Assembly (NCBI GenBank): GCA_030540715.1
Contig: JAUNVQ010000021.1
Coordinates: forward strand, 9,030 to 50,532
From: Actinomycetaceae bacterium
GTDB taxonomy: Bacteria > Actinomycetota > Actinomycetes > Actinomycetales > Actinomycetaceae
Length of the DNA: 41,503 nt
Direction of reading: 5' to 3'
Made by a program: the position numbers and the translations under genes. Within the stretch, counting starts at the first letter, position 1. The number at the start of each line of letters is the position of its first letter. Below are positions 18,294-29,392 of the stretch, piece by piece. The notes under the pieces are model-generated. The model was not told the origin of the DNA and did no database searches. It saw nothing but the letters and a program-made list of their open reading frames with translations.

Positions 18294-18355
18294 CAGCTCT
18301 GCGGCTATCATGAATCCGAAGATTCGGGTGAGGGGTAGACTGCAGAGCTGTTTTT
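18294..18355 (+). terminator. Terminator after groES
   Basis: CAGCTCTGC (18294-18302) pairs perfectly with GCAGAGCTG (18342-18350) and is followed by TTTTT; an inner CCGAA/TTCGG hairpin lies in the loop. It confirms that groES is transcribed alone. Confidence 0.85.
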
Positions 18356-18398
18356 ATATGAATAAAGGCCTTGCGAAGGGGGAAAATAGATGCCACTC

Positions 18399-18689
18399 TC
18401 AAGCCGATTTACGGTGATTGGCTCGTATCCAATCGCGACGCTCTTCTTCGCTCATTCCACCCCACACCCCATAGGGCTCATGCGTGCTAAGGGCGTAATC
18501 ACGACATTCATTGATGACTGGGCACGTCATGCAGATTGCTTTAGCAGCTTCAGCTCGGCGCCGTCTGGTTCCCCCACGTTCACCTTCTGGATGGAAGAAT
18601 TTCTCGGTGTCCATATCGGCGCAGGCGCCCTTGTATTGCCATTGCCATAAGTCCATGATCGGGCCTGGGAGTCGTGATACGTCTGTCAT
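18399..18689 (-). CDS. whiB3: WhiB3/WhiD-like iron-sulfur transcription regulator
   Basis: A 96-residue protein from the ATG at 18689, with GGAGGGG just ahead; a TTG 12 bases upstream overlaps that ribosome site. It shows the four cysteines that bind the 4Fe-4S cluster (GAC, then ICMTC, then NEC), the GVWGG turn and a basic C-terminal tail (EEERRDWIRANHRKSA). The N-terminal LPGPxxDxWxWQ, FFHPEGERG and EPYGVWGGMSEEER match what I recall of M. tuberculosis WhiB3 and Streptomyces WhiD, rather than WhiB1 or WhiB2. These proteins sense redox state or NO and act with the principal sigma factor. The position between groES and guaB is where whiB3/whiD lies in those genomes, which supports the call. 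Confidence 0.9.
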   Translation of the reverse strand: MTDVSRLPGPIMDLWQWQYKGACADMDTEKFFHPEGERGGTRRRRAEAAKAICMTCPVINECRDYALSTHEPYGVWGGMSEEERRDWIRANHRKSA

Positions 18690-19139
18690 CTGCCCCTCCA
18701 AATCTTCTTCTTCGTCTTAAGAACAATATACAAGTTGTTCATAACTTCTTCAAGAGTGTTCCGAAAAAATGTCAGCAATGCCTCATATTCGAATAAAATA
18801 TCATTCTAGTGTTCTTCATTGGGCGTGGTGAGGGCATCAGATGCGCCCTCTTAAATTCGTAAAATAAAAGGTTGGAACTATGATAGATGTTTCCTGGCTT
18901 AGAATAATCGTATTGCTTAAGAAAGCTTCTTATTTGGAAAATGTTCCATTGTCGTCAGAATAGATTCGTATTATTTGTAGTGTCTTCATCATTCCAGTGG
19001 CAGGACTTCTTCAAATAGGGCACAATTCAAACTAGAAGTGATGGCGCTGCTCCCCCTTTTTTCGTCACGAAAAGTTAGAGTCATCACCACTGCTGTTTAT
19101 CGGCTGCTTGTGGCCGCTATATTTGTGGAAGGAAGTTAG
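18690..19139. other. Intergenic region between divergent whiB and the MerR-type gene
   Basis: 450 bases, AT-richer than the genes on either side. It should hold both divergent promoters. No gene, repeat or clear operator was recognised. Confidence 0.5.
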
Positions 19140-20069
19140 ATGCCTCGGGTAACGTTGGCGCATACGATGAACGATGTGCCATTAACCGTAGCAGCCGCAG
19201 CACATAGAGTTGGTGTGCCACCTTCGACACTGCGCACTTGGGACAGGCGTTACGGTTTAAGCCCCTCGGCAAGAACAGTTGGTGCGCACCGGCGCTATAC
19301 GGCCCTTGATATTGCGAGACTGCATCGCATGTGTTCGCTTATTGCCAGAGGAGTAAGTGCATCTGATGCAGCACACACTGTCGCAAGTGAACCCATTGAC
19401 GTGTTGGGTGTTGATTATGAGCTGGTATCGATTTATCCAGAAGACCTCGAAACAGCAGCAAAAGCGGGAGACGAACTGACAATCCGCTCGATTATTGATA
19501 AATCCGTAGCCGAAGAAGGCCTTGTTCGTACTTGGATTGAACTTATCAAACCGGCGTTGGAACATGTCAAACATAATGAACAGACACGCCGCCCTGGTTT
19601 TTGCCCTGTAGTGTTTATGCAAAACTGTGTTTTAGAAACAATCGGGCGTGTTATGGACGAAGCTCATGCCAATAAGGATCATCATAAAGGTTTATATAGT
19701 GGGAGCGTTAGCCAACGGGGAGCGCAACAAAAATCCGCGCAGGTAATTGTAGCTTCCACCCATCAACATGTGATAGAGGTTAATGTGCTGGGTACAGCAT
19801 TAACCTGGGAAGGGATTGAGGCCCAAGCTTTATGTACCAGCGAAGACATTATTGATGATGTGATGAAAAACCATATTGAAAACCATGATGTTGAAGCCGT
19901 CATTTTAGTTGAAGATGCCTGCTCGGTAGATACTATTACCAGTATTCAAAGTGTTGGCGTCACCGTGGTGTTAACGGGTGAGGACGCGCCGCGAATAACC
20001 AATCCCAATGTGACACGTTTGCGCACAATGAGCGCTACCGTAGATGAAGTGGTATCGATGTTGGGGTAG
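19140..20069 (+). CDS. MerR-family regulator with a B12-binding-like C-terminal region
   Basis: A 309-residue product. Residues about 14-75 are a MerR winged helix of the CarH/LitR type: LTVAAAAHRVGVPPSTLRTW, DRRYGL and GAHRRYTALDIARL. The middle (about 95-190) is helical and could be the four-helix domain that precedes a cobalamin domain; the last 110 residues alternate strands and helices (SAQVIVASTHQHVIEVNVLG, VEAVILVEDACS, GVTVVLTG). The DxHxxG motif of true B12 binders is absent, so ligand binding may be lost or changed. GGAAGGAAG precedes the ATG. It lies between whiB and guaB, where other actinobacteria have developmental or stress regulators. Regulator status is firm; target and signal are unknown. 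Confidence 0.8.
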   Translation: MPRVTLAHTMNDVPLTVAAAAHRVGVPPSTLRTWDRRYGLSPSARTVGAHRRYTALDIARLHRMCSLIARGVSASDAAHTVASEPIDVLGVDYELVSIYPEDLETAAKAGDELTIRSIIDKSVAEEGLVRTWIELIKPALEHVKHNEQTRRPGFCPVVFMQNCVLETIGRVMDEAHANKDHHKGLYSGSVSQRGAQQKSAQVIVASTHQHVIEVNVLGTALTWEGIEAQALCTSEDIIDDVMKNHIENHDVEAVILVEDACSVDTITSIQSVGVTVVLTGEDAPRITNPNVTRLRTMSATVDEVVSMLG

Positions 20070-20154
20070 CGGTCTAATTGACGCGAAAGTACTTGTTTAT
20101 TCCGTCAAAGAGGAGCTAGCACAGCCTTTTTAACTGTAAGCTGTGTTCAACTGA

Positions 20155-21786
<1,632 letters not shown>

Positions 21787-21800
21787 GTGATGAAAAAACA

Positions 21801-22535
21801 ATGAATTATTCGTGGACAGATAGTCAATGGTTGGGATTCGATACAGAAACAACAGGTGTTGACGTAAGCCTTGACCATATTTTGACAGCATCACTTATTG
21901 AATATGATCCAGCTACTGCTCAGGCTGACCCAAAGAACTGGATTATTGATCCCGGTGTTGAAGTTCCCGAAAAATCTATTTCAGTTCACGGTTTAACGAC
22001 CGAATATATCCGCACTCACGGTGCTGCACCCGCCGAGGCACTTGAACAGATTGCCCAGGCTATTGCGCTTCAGGCAAAGGACGGTAGTGTCCTGGTGGCA
22101 TTTAACGCTAGCTACGATATCGTCATTTTGAATGAGAATCTGAAGCGGTGGAACCTTCGCCCTCTTGAAGATAGAATCAATTTCGACCAGTGGACGATTA
22201 TCGATCCATTGATTTGTGACCGCGCGCTGTGTCAATACCGTAAAGGAAAACGCACTCTTGACCTGGTGGCTGACTATTATCACGTGGAAAAGCCCGACCA
22301 GTTACATAACGCGGAAGTTGATACGAGGGTGACGCTTGGTATTTTGCGGTCGCTCGTTGATAAATATCCACAGCTTCGCGCAATGCAGGGACGTGAAGTG
22401 ATGATGTGGCAGGCGCGTCAACACGCATTGTGGGCCAGGGGGCTTAACCAATGGAAGCAGAAAAAGGGATACGGTCATCCCATTGACGAACAGTGGGGCA
22501 TTGCCGCTATGTTCGGTATTGTCTACGACGAGTAA
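21801..22535 (+). CDS. DEDDh-family 3'-5' exonuclease (DnaQ-like)
   Basis: A 244-residue protein with the three Exo motifs: Exo I FDTETTG (D14, E16), Exo II FNASYDIVILN and Exo III HNAEVDTRV (H169, D174), so a DEDDh enzyme with two-metal catalysis. It resembles the epsilon proofreading subunit and stand-alone RNase T/ExoX-like exonucleases. The closing 50 residues (MWQARQHALWARGLNQWKQ, HPIDEQWG) recall the small actinobacterial 3'-5' exonucleases found in many genomes of the phylum. The natural substrate, DNA or RNA, cannot be decided. It lies 14 bp after guaB and 27 bp before a membrane protein gene. Confidence 0.87.
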   Translation: MNYSWTDSQWLGFDTETTGVDVSLDHILTASLIEYDPATAQADPKNWIIDPGVEVPEKSISVHGLTTEYIRTHGAAPAEALEQIAQAIALQAKDGSVLVAFNASYDIVILNENLKRWNLRPLEDRINFDQWTIIDPLICDRALCQYRKGKRTLDLVADYYHVEKPDQLHNAEVDTRVTLGILRSLVDKYPQLRAMQGREVMMWQARQHALWARGLNQWKQKKGYGHPIDEQWGIAAMFGIVYDE

Positions 22536-22562
22536 CCGCTTTTATCAGTTAGGATAGGCACT

Positions 22563-23336
22563 ATGGCACGTAGTAGTTCAGAAAAAAATGCGCAACAGGT
22601 GGAACGCTCGACAACAGCGAAAGTGTTGTGGGGTGTTTACGGATTGATCCTTATTGCCGTGTTAGCGGGGATTGTGTTTTATACCTATCAGGTGATGACT
22701 GGTAAAGCCTATTCATATGGGCACGAGCCCGTGAACGTTTCTGCTAGTACAACTACGAAAACAACGACTGTACCTGCTACTGCTGACCACCCAGACTATG
22801 CTGATACTGAACAGGTGAAAGCTCTTACAAAGCTTCCAGCATTGGAGTTAAGTGAACTTGGTGGTGATAAAAATTCGGTCACTTTCCGTCATCCCTCAGG
22901 AAGTATGGTGTGCACGATTTCAACCGATCTTGAGAAATATCCGCTCAGTGAATGGGTGCCTGTGTGGACATCATCGGATGGGAAAAAACCTTCAGGAGCT
23001 GGTGTATCGTGCGGTGTTGTGCGCCCAGTTGAATACACGTTGGGGGATGCGCAAACCTGTGCGGAGGGTTCGCCACGCGGTGTGGCCTACGGTATCTCTG
23101 ACAATAACGGAAAGATGGCGGGTGCGTGTTTAAGTGACAGAGCCCCATTGAATGCTGATGCGGTCAATCGTACCGACAAGCGTATGGAAGTCCCCAAGCT
23201 TGGGTTAGGTTATCGCGCGGAGGTAGGGAACTATTCATGCACCTTTGAAAGTTTAGGTGTGACGTGCGCAAATGTCACCAATGGCAAAGGGTTTAAAATC
23301 TACGATACATCATATGAGTATTTTGGGCTCGAGTAA
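22563..23336 (+). CDS. Single-pass membrane protein with Cys-rich extracellular domain, function unknown
   Basis: A 257-residue product starting with a polar, basic N-terminus, then a helix at about residues 21-44 (VLWGVYGLILIAVLAGIVFY) with the N-side inside. A Thr-rich stalk follows (STTTKTTTVPATADHP) and then a globular domain of about 170 residues with six cysteines (SMVCTIS, GVSCGVV, DAQTCAEG, GACLSD, NYSCTFE, VTCANV), which could form three disulfides. I do not recognise the domain; similar secreted or lipoprotein-like domains occur in actinobacteria. It is probably the last gene of the guaB-exonuclease transcript. AGGATAG precedes the ATG. Confidence 0.75.
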   Translation: MARSSSEKNAQQVERSTTAKVLWGVYGLILIAVLAGIVFYTYQVMTGKAYSYGHEPVNVSASTTTKTTTVPATADHPDYADTEQVKALTKLPALELSELGGDKNSVTFRHPSGSMVCTISTDLEKYPLSEWVPVWTSSDGKKPSGAGVSCGVVRPVEYTLGDAQTCAEGSPRGVAYGISDNNGKMAGACLSDRAPLNADAVNRTDKRMEVPKLGLGYRAEVGNYSCTFESLGVTCANVTNGKGFKIYDTSYEYFGLE

Positions 23337-23703
23337 TTCCATGCTTATTTTGCACCCAGTATGGTGAATATTTTGTGCCATTGAGACTTGCGTGATCGTG
23401 GTTGCCATAACGTAGATTATTGACGGTGGCGACTGCTACTTGGTTTGCTGGGTGATGGATGGTGTGGATTGGTGAGTGTTCAAGAATCTTGTTCTTAGAA
23501 GATGTCGCACAAGATGTTGTCTGAAGGTTCACCTCATGTCATGGTATCTGGTGGGTGAATGGCATCCTGTACGACGGCTGCGGAAGTTATGTTGGCATAT
23601 TGGGGCGGAATTCCTGGTAAATGCCACGCAAACAAGGAAGAATAGAAAGAGACAGTGTAGTCAATGTAAGCCCGGGAGAGGGTTTACGGACAAGGAGTAA
23701 CTT
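23337..23703. other. Intergenic region before fumC
   Basis: 367 bases without a supported gene. A 74-codon open stretch (23476-23700) has Cys pairs but no ribosome site and no match I recognise. An inverted repeat, GTAAGCCC with GGGTTTAC (23666-23687, one G-U pair), sits just before the fumC ribosome site AAGGAG and could be an operator or leader hairpin. Confidence 0.5.
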
Positions 23704-25089
23704 ATGACGGAATATCGAATTGAACATGACACGATGGGTGAGGTGAAGGTTCCAAAGGATGCGCTGTATGCGGCACAAACGCAAAGAGCGGTTGAGAATT
23801 TTCCGATTTCAGGAAGAACACTGTCGTCCCATCATATTGCGGCTTTAGGCCAGATTAAACGTGCGGCAGCATTGGCAAATAATGAGCGTGGTGTGATTGA
23901 TGATGACACCATGAAGGCTATTGTTTCTGCTGCTGAAGAAGTGATTGCTGGAAAACATGACGGTGAGTTCCCGATTGATATCTTCCAAACTGGCTCGGGA
24001 ACGTCCTCCAATATGAATACAAACGAGGTTGTTGCCACGATCGCTTCAGGGCTGAAGGGCGATAAGGTTCACCCCAACGACCATGTTAATGCTTCGCAGT
24101 CGTCTAACGATGTGTTTCCTTCGTCGATTCATATCGCTACCTATCAGTCTGTGGCAGAGGTTTTGCTGCCGGGGCTGGATCGTTTGGCGAAGGCTTTGGA
24201 CGAAAAAGCCGTTGAGTTTAAGGATATTGTCAAGGCTGGTCGTACCCACTTGATGGATGCAACACCGATTACGCTGGGGCAAGAGTTCTCGGGTTATGCC
24301 GAACAGATTCGTAAAGGCAAGGCTCGTGTTGAGGCAACATTACCTGATTTGGCGGAGCTTCCTTTGGGTGGTACTGCCGTTGGCACGGGTATCAATACGC
24401 CGGAGGGTTTTTCGGCTCGTGTTATCGAATTGATTGCAGAGAATATGGGACTGCCTTTTGTTGAGGCTGCCAACCACTTTGAGGCTCAGGCTGCTCAGGA
24501 TTCGCTGGTGTCGCTATCTGGCGCACTGCGCACTATTGCTGTGTCGCTGGTAAAGATTGCCAATGATTTGCGCTGGGCTTCCTCTGGCCCTCGGTCAGGT
24601 ATCGGCGAGATTAACCTACCTGATTTGCAGCCAGGTTCTTCTATTATGCCTGGTAAAGTGAATCCCGTGTTGCCTGAGGCTACTGTGATGGTTGCTGCTC
24701 AGGTAATCGGTAATGATGCAACGATTGCCTTTGCTGGTGCTCAGGGTAACTTTGATTTACTGGTGATGTTGCCGGTGATGGCCGTGGATATTTTGGAATC
24801 AGTAAACATTGTTGGTAACGTGTGCGTGCTGCTGGCTGAGCGTTGTGTCGATGGTATTACCGCCAACGAGGAACGCTGCTTGCAGTTAGCTGAATCGTCG
24901 CCTTCTATTGTGACACCCTTGAATAGGATTATCGGCTACGAGAATGCTGCTGCTATTGCTAAGCATTCAGTGAAGAAGCATATGACTGTCAAGGAAGCCT
25001 GCATTGATTTGGGCTTCGTTGAACGTGGTGAGATCACCGAGGAACAGTTGGATGCCGCGCTCGATGTGTCAACGATGGTTGGTCACTAG
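23704..25089 (+). CDS. fumC: Fumarase class II
   Basis: Iron-free fumarate hydratase of the TCA cycle, interconverting fumarate and malate. The 461-residue product has the superfamily signature [16 protein letters not shown], with the mobile catalytic-loop Ser, the substrate-binding stretches [28 protein letters not shown] and [17 protein letters not shown], and the C-terminal [10 protein letters not shown]. The length is the usual one for FumC. AAGGAG precedes the ATG. It is followed by a long bidirectional terminator. icd and mdh lie 3 kb and 10 kb downstream, so three TCA enzymes are encoded within 12 kb, in separate transcripts. Confidence 0.96.
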   Translation: MTEYRIEHDTMGEVKVPKDALYAAQTQRAVENFPISGRTLSSHHIAALGQIKRAAALANNERGVIDDDTMKAIVSAAEEVIAGKHDGEFPIDIFQTGSGTSSNMNTNEVVATIASGLKGDKVHPNDHVNASQSSNDVFPSSIHIATYQSVAEVLLPGLDRLAKALDEKAVEFKDIVKAGRTHLMDATPITLGQEFSGYAEQIRKGKARVEATLPDLAELPLGGTAVGTGINTPEGFSARVIELIAENMGLPFVEAANHFEAQAAQDSLVSLSGALRTIAVSLVKIANDLRWASSGPRSGIGEINLPDLQPGSSIMPGKVNPVLPEATVMVAAQVIGNDATIAFAGAQGNFDLLVMLPVMAVDILESVNIVGNVCVLLAERCVDGITANEERCLQLAESSPSIVTPLNRIIGYENAAAIAKHSVKKHMTVKEACIDLGFVERGEITEEQLDAALDVSTMVGH

Positions 25090-25115
25090 ACTTTCATCAC
25101 CATTGACTTAATTGA

Positions 25116-25167
25116 CAATGGGGGTGTGGACAAGATTTTTCTTGTTCACACCCCCATTGGGGTTTTG
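25116..25167 (+). terminator. Bidirectional terminator between fumC and the surface protein
   Basis: CAATGGGGGTGTGGACAAG pairs with CTTGTTCACACCCCCATTG, a 19-bp stem with one G-U pair, with a loop ATTTTT. GGTTTT follows. It sits between convergent genes and can serve both. Confidence 0.85.
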
Positions 25168-25177
25168 TGTTTGAGGT

Positions 25178-27421
25178 TTATGCCTGGGCTTTTTGGCGGG
25201 TTATGACGATGCCTGCACCTAGTAGTAACAAGATAGATGCCAGTGTGATAAGGCCGGTACTTTCGGTGCCGGTCTTTGATAACTGGAGTGTCTTGTGGGT
25301 GGTGGCTGGCTTCTTATTGGTGCCAGTTGTTGGGCCTGTATCGGTATTGCCCGTGTTGTCGGTCTTTCCAGGATGTGTGCCTGGTGGTGTTGTACCTGGC
25401 TTTGTACCTGGGTCGGTCGTGCCGGGGCTTGTGCCAGGTTTGGTGCCGGGTTGAGTTCCTGGTGCTGTGCCTGGGTCGGTACCAGGTTTGGCATCTGGGT
25501 CTGTTGTGCCAGGTTTGGTGCCAGGATCGGTCGTGCCGGGATCTGTGGTTCCCGGATCGGTCGTACCTGGGTCAGTTTTGTCCGGATCCGTGGTTCCTGG
25601 GTCAGTTGTGCCAGGGTCGGTTGGGCCAGGCTCGGTACCAGGTTCCGTTCCCGGGTCTGTCGTGCCTGGGCCAGTGGGGATAGGTGGTGCTTCCACGGAG
25701 CAGTTCTTATAATCATCATTTACAGTGACATCGAAACGCGCGCTTCCAAAATTATTGAAATAGAACGCTTCATTTGAGGAGGACGCGTTTAGTTCAAATG
25801 TCTGAGGTACATGTGGACGTAATTGAGGTCTGTAATCTTTATCCACGTCTTCACTCCACGGTAAGTAGCATCCTAGATTAAAATCAGCGCTAACGTTCCC
25901 ATCCTTGTCATTTCGGATGTATGTAACTGAGAGGGCGGGTTGTCCCTCCAAGGCAGGATGGTACCAAAATGTACTCAGCGTTATGGTATCAGCACTTTTT
26001 GGTATCGGACCAGCAGTGACATGTACCCGGTTGCCGTACTTAAGGTTGCTGGGATCTACTTGCTTTCCTGTGGAGTCATCAAAGTAGGTGACGGAAAAAG
26101 ATACTGGTGTGGGGCATTCAGTCCCTCGAGCAATGGAAAAATCCGGTGAGAAAAAGATGTTAGTGACATTGTCAAAGTTGTAATTATCAGTTGACACGTC
26201 AAATTCTGTCATAACAAAACTAGGATCTATATCAGCGAAAAGAGGAATATTGTCACACGTGAGAGTGATTTTCTCGTCAATTCGTTGCCCAAGAGAGAGA
26301 TTCTTTTTGATAGAAGGCATATTCGGAACGTGAGCATTGATCCTTATAGGAACAGTCTTTTGTTGATTGACGTAAAACATTGTCAGAGGATCGCTTGTTA
26401 CTTGAATCGTATCCCCAACTTTGACTGTCATTCCCTCTGTAAGGGGCTTTCCATTAACAAGATAGTGAAGGGTTACTCCTTTTGGTTGTGGCAGCGAATC
26501 AAGAGTACATTTTGCTGGCGGGGTGTCTTTGAGCGTAAATGTTTGTTTTGTATCCTGTGTCAAAGTGATAGTGCTCGAAACAATTTTTGGGTTCGTGGTC
26601 TTATAGGGCATGGTGTAAGACACTGAGCTTACATACTTTCCTGGGAAGGTATCTGGATAGTTCACAACGCCTTCGTCGTCGTCACTGTAACAGGCAATAT
26701 ATTCACTAGTGAAGGCCTCGTTGTTGTCATTTACCGATCCCCACATCGAGAAATCTGGGGCATAACCATCCGTTGTAGCACGCGTGAAATGAACTGTGTA
26801 GTCATCGACTCCTTCGGGGAGGCCTTCAATCTTTGTTGCGAGGCGATTGCCCCACTTTACATTGTTGTGATCGACAACAGTGTTGTTGACATCATCAAAT
26901 ACCGTTAATGCAACATCTATCGCAGGTTTTGTTTGAGCACACGCCTTTGTGAGCCCTTTGAGAGACAATTGATTTGTCTCGAAGTTGCTCGTGTCGTAAA
27001 GGTCCTTACCAGTCTTCGCATCCTGTGTGCGCACGTAATAGAAGATATCCGTATCCGAAACGAGGCGGCAATCTACTGGAATCTTAATGGAAAACTGTTC
27101 AGAAGACTGAACGAAAGAAGAATCAAATTGTAAATCAGTTGCGGTGAAAGTGTTATTCTCCCCCCAAGGTTGCAAGGAAAAAATATATCTTACGTTGGGG
27201 TGTTTCTTTTGTGCATTAGCCGTAAGCAGTGGGGCAAAAATCTCGATTGTATCTCCCATCTTTGCCGTTGCCGCATTTTTGACATCGTTAACTGTGTGAT
27301 AAGCCTGTGATGACATATTGCTATCTGCATCATCGTCAAGAGGAAGAGCAAATGCCACGGGGGTTATGATAAGCGCGAGGGCTGTTGCTACAAGGCTTGC
27401 GATGACTTGTCTTGTTTTCAT
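25178..27421 (-). CDS. Wall-anchored surface protein with duplicated modules and Pro-Gly-Thr stalk
   Basis: A 747-residue protein from the ATG at 27421; an in-frame TTG two codons upstream is better spaced from AAAGG and could be the real start. A signal peptide (MKTRQVIASLVATALALIITPVAFA) is followed by about 600 residues built as two successive A-B units: KMGDTIEIFAPLL recurs as KVGDTIQVTSDPL, and FDDVNNTVVDHNNVKWGNR recurs as FDDSTGKQVDPSNLKYGNR. Then comes a stalk of (D/E/K)PGTT-type repeats, and at the end the sortase signal LSKTG (residues 714-718), a hydrophobic helix and RQKAQA. LSKTG is a variant of LPxTG. The product is probably an adhesin or host-contact protein; the modules look Ig-like but I recognise no named family. 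It is single in its transcript. Confidence 0.85.
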   Translation of the reverse strand: MKTRQVIASLVATALALIITPVAFALPLDDDADSNMSSQAYHTVNDVKNAATAKMGDTIEIFAPLLTANAQKKHPNVRYIFSLQPWGENNTFTATDLQFDSSFVQSSEQFSIKIPVDCRLVSDTDIFYYVRTQDAKTGKDLYDTSNFETNQLSLKGLTKACAQTKPAIDVALTVFDDVNNTVVDHNNVKWGNRLATKIEGLPEGVDDYTVHFTRATTDGYAPDFSMWGSVNDNNEAFTSEYIACYSDDDEGVVNYPDTFPGKYVSSVSYTMPYKTTNPKIVSSTITLTQDTKQTFTLKDTPPAKCTLDSLPQPKGVTLHYLVNGKPLTEGMTVKVGDTIQVTSDPLTMFYVNQQKTVPIRINAHVPNMPSIKKNLSLGQRIDEKITLTCDNIPLFADIDPSFVMTEFDVSTDNYNFDNVTNIFFSPDFSIARGTECPTPVSFSVTYFDDSTGKQVDPSNLKYGNRVHVTAGPIPKSADTITLSTFWYHPALEGQPALSVTYIRNDKDGNVSADFNLGCYLPWSEDVDKDYRPQLRPHVPQTFELNASSSNEAFYFNNFGSARFDVTVNDDYKNCSVEAPPIPTGPGTTDPGTEPGTEPGPTDPGTTDPGTTDPDKTDPGTTDPGTTDPGTTDPGTKPGTTDPDAKPGTDPGTAPGTQPGTKPGTSPGTTDPGTKPGTTPPGTHPGKTDNTGNTDTGPTTGTNKKPATTHKTLQLSKTGTESTGLITLASILLLLGAGIVITRQKAQA
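25366..25672 (-). repeat. Pro-Gly-Thr-Asp codon repeat in the surface-protein stalk
   Basis: A tandem array of roughly 12-15-bp units encoding PGTTD, PGTEP, PGTKP and similar. It gives long open frames on the opposite strand that are only shadows of the repeat. Such arrays easily change copy number. Confidence 0.85.
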
Positions 27422-27915
27422 ATTCAATAGAGCCTTTCAAGCGTGAGGCTGGCGATGGGCTGTTTTAATTGGGGGTGTGCTACCAGCTTCTGCGATGGGC
27501 GCAAACGTGGACACATTACGTGATCAACTTTATTGTTTTGTTATCAAATGAACAACCAAAACCTTAAAAGTTGGGTTTTTGGGTAGGTTGGTTGAGGGGA
27601 TGCTTGGCCGCTAAGACAAAAAGTGATAGTGCAACGATGAAGAAGATATTGAGGTGGAAGTAAAAACAGGGGTTGGAGCAGCGCCCTCTTCACTAAAAAA
27701 TATGGGAAAGTCTTTACCATCCTTTGTAGGACTCAAGAGTAAATACGAAGGTAAAAGTGGGTATCATGTCGCGTCTCACAGTTGTTTTACGTGCTAAAAG
27801 ATGCAAAATATCTTGATGTCGAGTAATCTTTTAAGTGACAATTCAGTATGCAAAAATAATTGCACGCAACCCTATGTGCACCGCACAATAAGCTGCACAC
27901 ACGGAAGGAAACAAC
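27422..27915. other. Intergenic region between divergent surface-protein gene and icd
   Basis: 494 bases with no supported gene. Divergent promoters are expected here. A short AT-rich part (27510-27570) lies on the surface-protein side. No operator was recognised. Confidence 0.5.
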
Positions 27916-29133
27916 ATGGCAAAGATCAAAGTTGAGGGACCTGTAGTAGAGCTTGACGGCGACGAAATGACCAGAATTATCTGGCAGTCGATTAAAGATA
28001 AGCTCATCCATCCGTATCTTGACATTGACCTTCGTTACTACGATTTGGGTATTGAATATCGTGACAAAACTGATGATCAGGTAACTATTGATGCCGCTAA
28101 TGCAATTAAAGAGCACGGTGTTGGTATCAAATGCGCCACCATTACACCTGATGAAGCACGTGTTGAAGAATTTGGTTTGAAGAAAATGTGGAAGTCGCCT
28201 AACGGCACCATCCGCAATATTCTTGGTGGCGTGATCTTTCGCGAACCCATCATTATGCAAAACGTTCCTCGGCTTGTTCCCGGTTGGACCAAGCCGATTG
28301 TTATTGGACGCCACGCGTTTGGCGACCAGTATAAAGCAACCGACTTTAAGATCCCAGGAGCTGGTAAAGTAACGATTTCATGGCAGCCAGAAGATGGCTC
28401 AGAACCAATCGTTCACGAAATTGTTGACATTCCCGAAGGCGGCGGTGTTGCTATGGGGATGTACAACTTCAACCAGCAGATCATTGACTTTGCTCGCGCA
28501 TGTTTCACCTACGGCCTTGACCGTGGATACCCGGTGTATCTGTCCACCAAGAACACCATTTTGAAAGCCTACGACGGCCAGTTCAAAGACATCTTTGCCG
28601 ATATTTACGAAAGCGAATTCAAGCAAAAGTTCAAAGAAGCAGGACTTTCCTACGAACACCGACTTATTGACGATATGGTTGCGACCTCGCTGAAGTGGGA
28701 GGGCGGCTACGTGTGGGCTGCGAAGAACTACGACGGTGACGTTCAGTCTGACACCGTTGCTCAAGGCTTCGGCTCCCTTGGCCTGATGACATCAGTTTTG
28801 ATGACCCCCGATGGTCGTACAGTTGAGGCCGAAGCGGCTCACGGAACTGTGACACGTCACTACCGTCGCTGGCAAAACGGTGAAGAAACATCGACCAACC
28901 CGATTGCCTCCATCTACGCATGGACACGCGGCCTGGCTCATCGAGGCAAACTGGACAATACCCCCAAGGTTATTAAGTTCGCTGAAGACCTGGAAAAAGT
29001 GGTTGTTGATACCGTTGAAGGTGGTCAGATGACAAAGGATCTTGCTCGTTTGATTAGTGACGACCATGAATGGCTTAACACTGAACAGTTCATGGATGCC
29101 CTGGACGAGAATCTTCAAAAATATATGAAGTAA
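27916..29133 (+). CDS. icd: NADP-dependent isocitrate dehydrogenase
   Basis: Decarboxylates isocitrate to 2-oxoglutarate. The 405-residue product is of the homodimeric type II kind shared with eukaryotes and many actinobacteria: [13 protein letters not shown] at the start, [32 protein letters not shown] with the substrate-binding Ser/Asn/Arg, [29 protein letters not shown] with the metal-binding Asp residues, and [23 protein letters not shown] binding NADP. GGAAGGAA lies before the ATG. It is monocistronic, with a hairpin about 90 bases after the stop. Confidence 0.96.
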   Translation: MAKIKVEGPVVELDGDEMTRIIWQSIKDKLIHPYLDIDLRYYDLGIEYRDKTDDQVTIDAANAIKEHGVGIKCATITPDEARVEEFGLKKMWKSPNGTIRNILGGVIFREPIIMQNVPRLVPGWTKPIVIGRHAFGDQYKATDFKIPGAGKVTISWQPEDGSEPIVHEIVDIPEGGGVAMGMYNFNQQIIDFARACFTYGLDRGYPVYLSTKNTILKAYDGQFKDIFADIYESEFKQKFKEAGLSYEHRLIDDMVATSLKWEGGYVWAAKNYDGDVQSDTVAQGFGSLGLMTSVLMTPDGRTVEAEAAHGTVTRHYRRWQNGEETSTNPIASIYAWTRGLAHRGKLDNTPKVIKFAEDLEKVVVDTVEGGQMTKDLARLISDDHEWLNTEQFMDALDENLQKYMK

Positions 29134-29224
29134 CGTGCAGTATGCGTTGACGGAAACCGGAATGTGGTGTCACAGTTGTAACATTAAGTGATTGTCACGC
29201 AATAATTAAATAGTTTTTATGATA

Positions 29225-29248
29225 TGGGACACTCGTGAGAGTGTCCCA
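29225..29248 (+). terminator. Hairpin after icd
   Basis: TGGGACACTC and GAGTGTCCCA form a perfect 10-bp stem with a GTGA loop. There is no good T-run after it (TTATC), so it may be a weak terminator or a processing site. Confidence 0.55.
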
Positions 29249-29392
29249 TTATCAATTCCCAGGTAGTATAAGAACGGTGAGAGGAATTCCCTCAAAATAA
29301 TTGTGGATATGTTAGAGGGGCTTATTATATTATGGTAATGATCTTATTGACAGATAATTAATTGTATTGCGTGAGGAAGGTAAGGTGCGGGT

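Noticed and set aside
23476-23700. 74-codon open frame before fumC with Cys pairs, possible transposase scrap
   Set aside because: No ribosome site, no recognisable transposase motif, and no terminal inverted repeats nearby.
25219-25777. Long open frames on the plus strand opposite the surface-protein stalk
   Set aside because: They arise from the repeated Pro-Gly-Thr codons read on the other strand; the products are monotonous Gly/Val/Cys/Trp strings.
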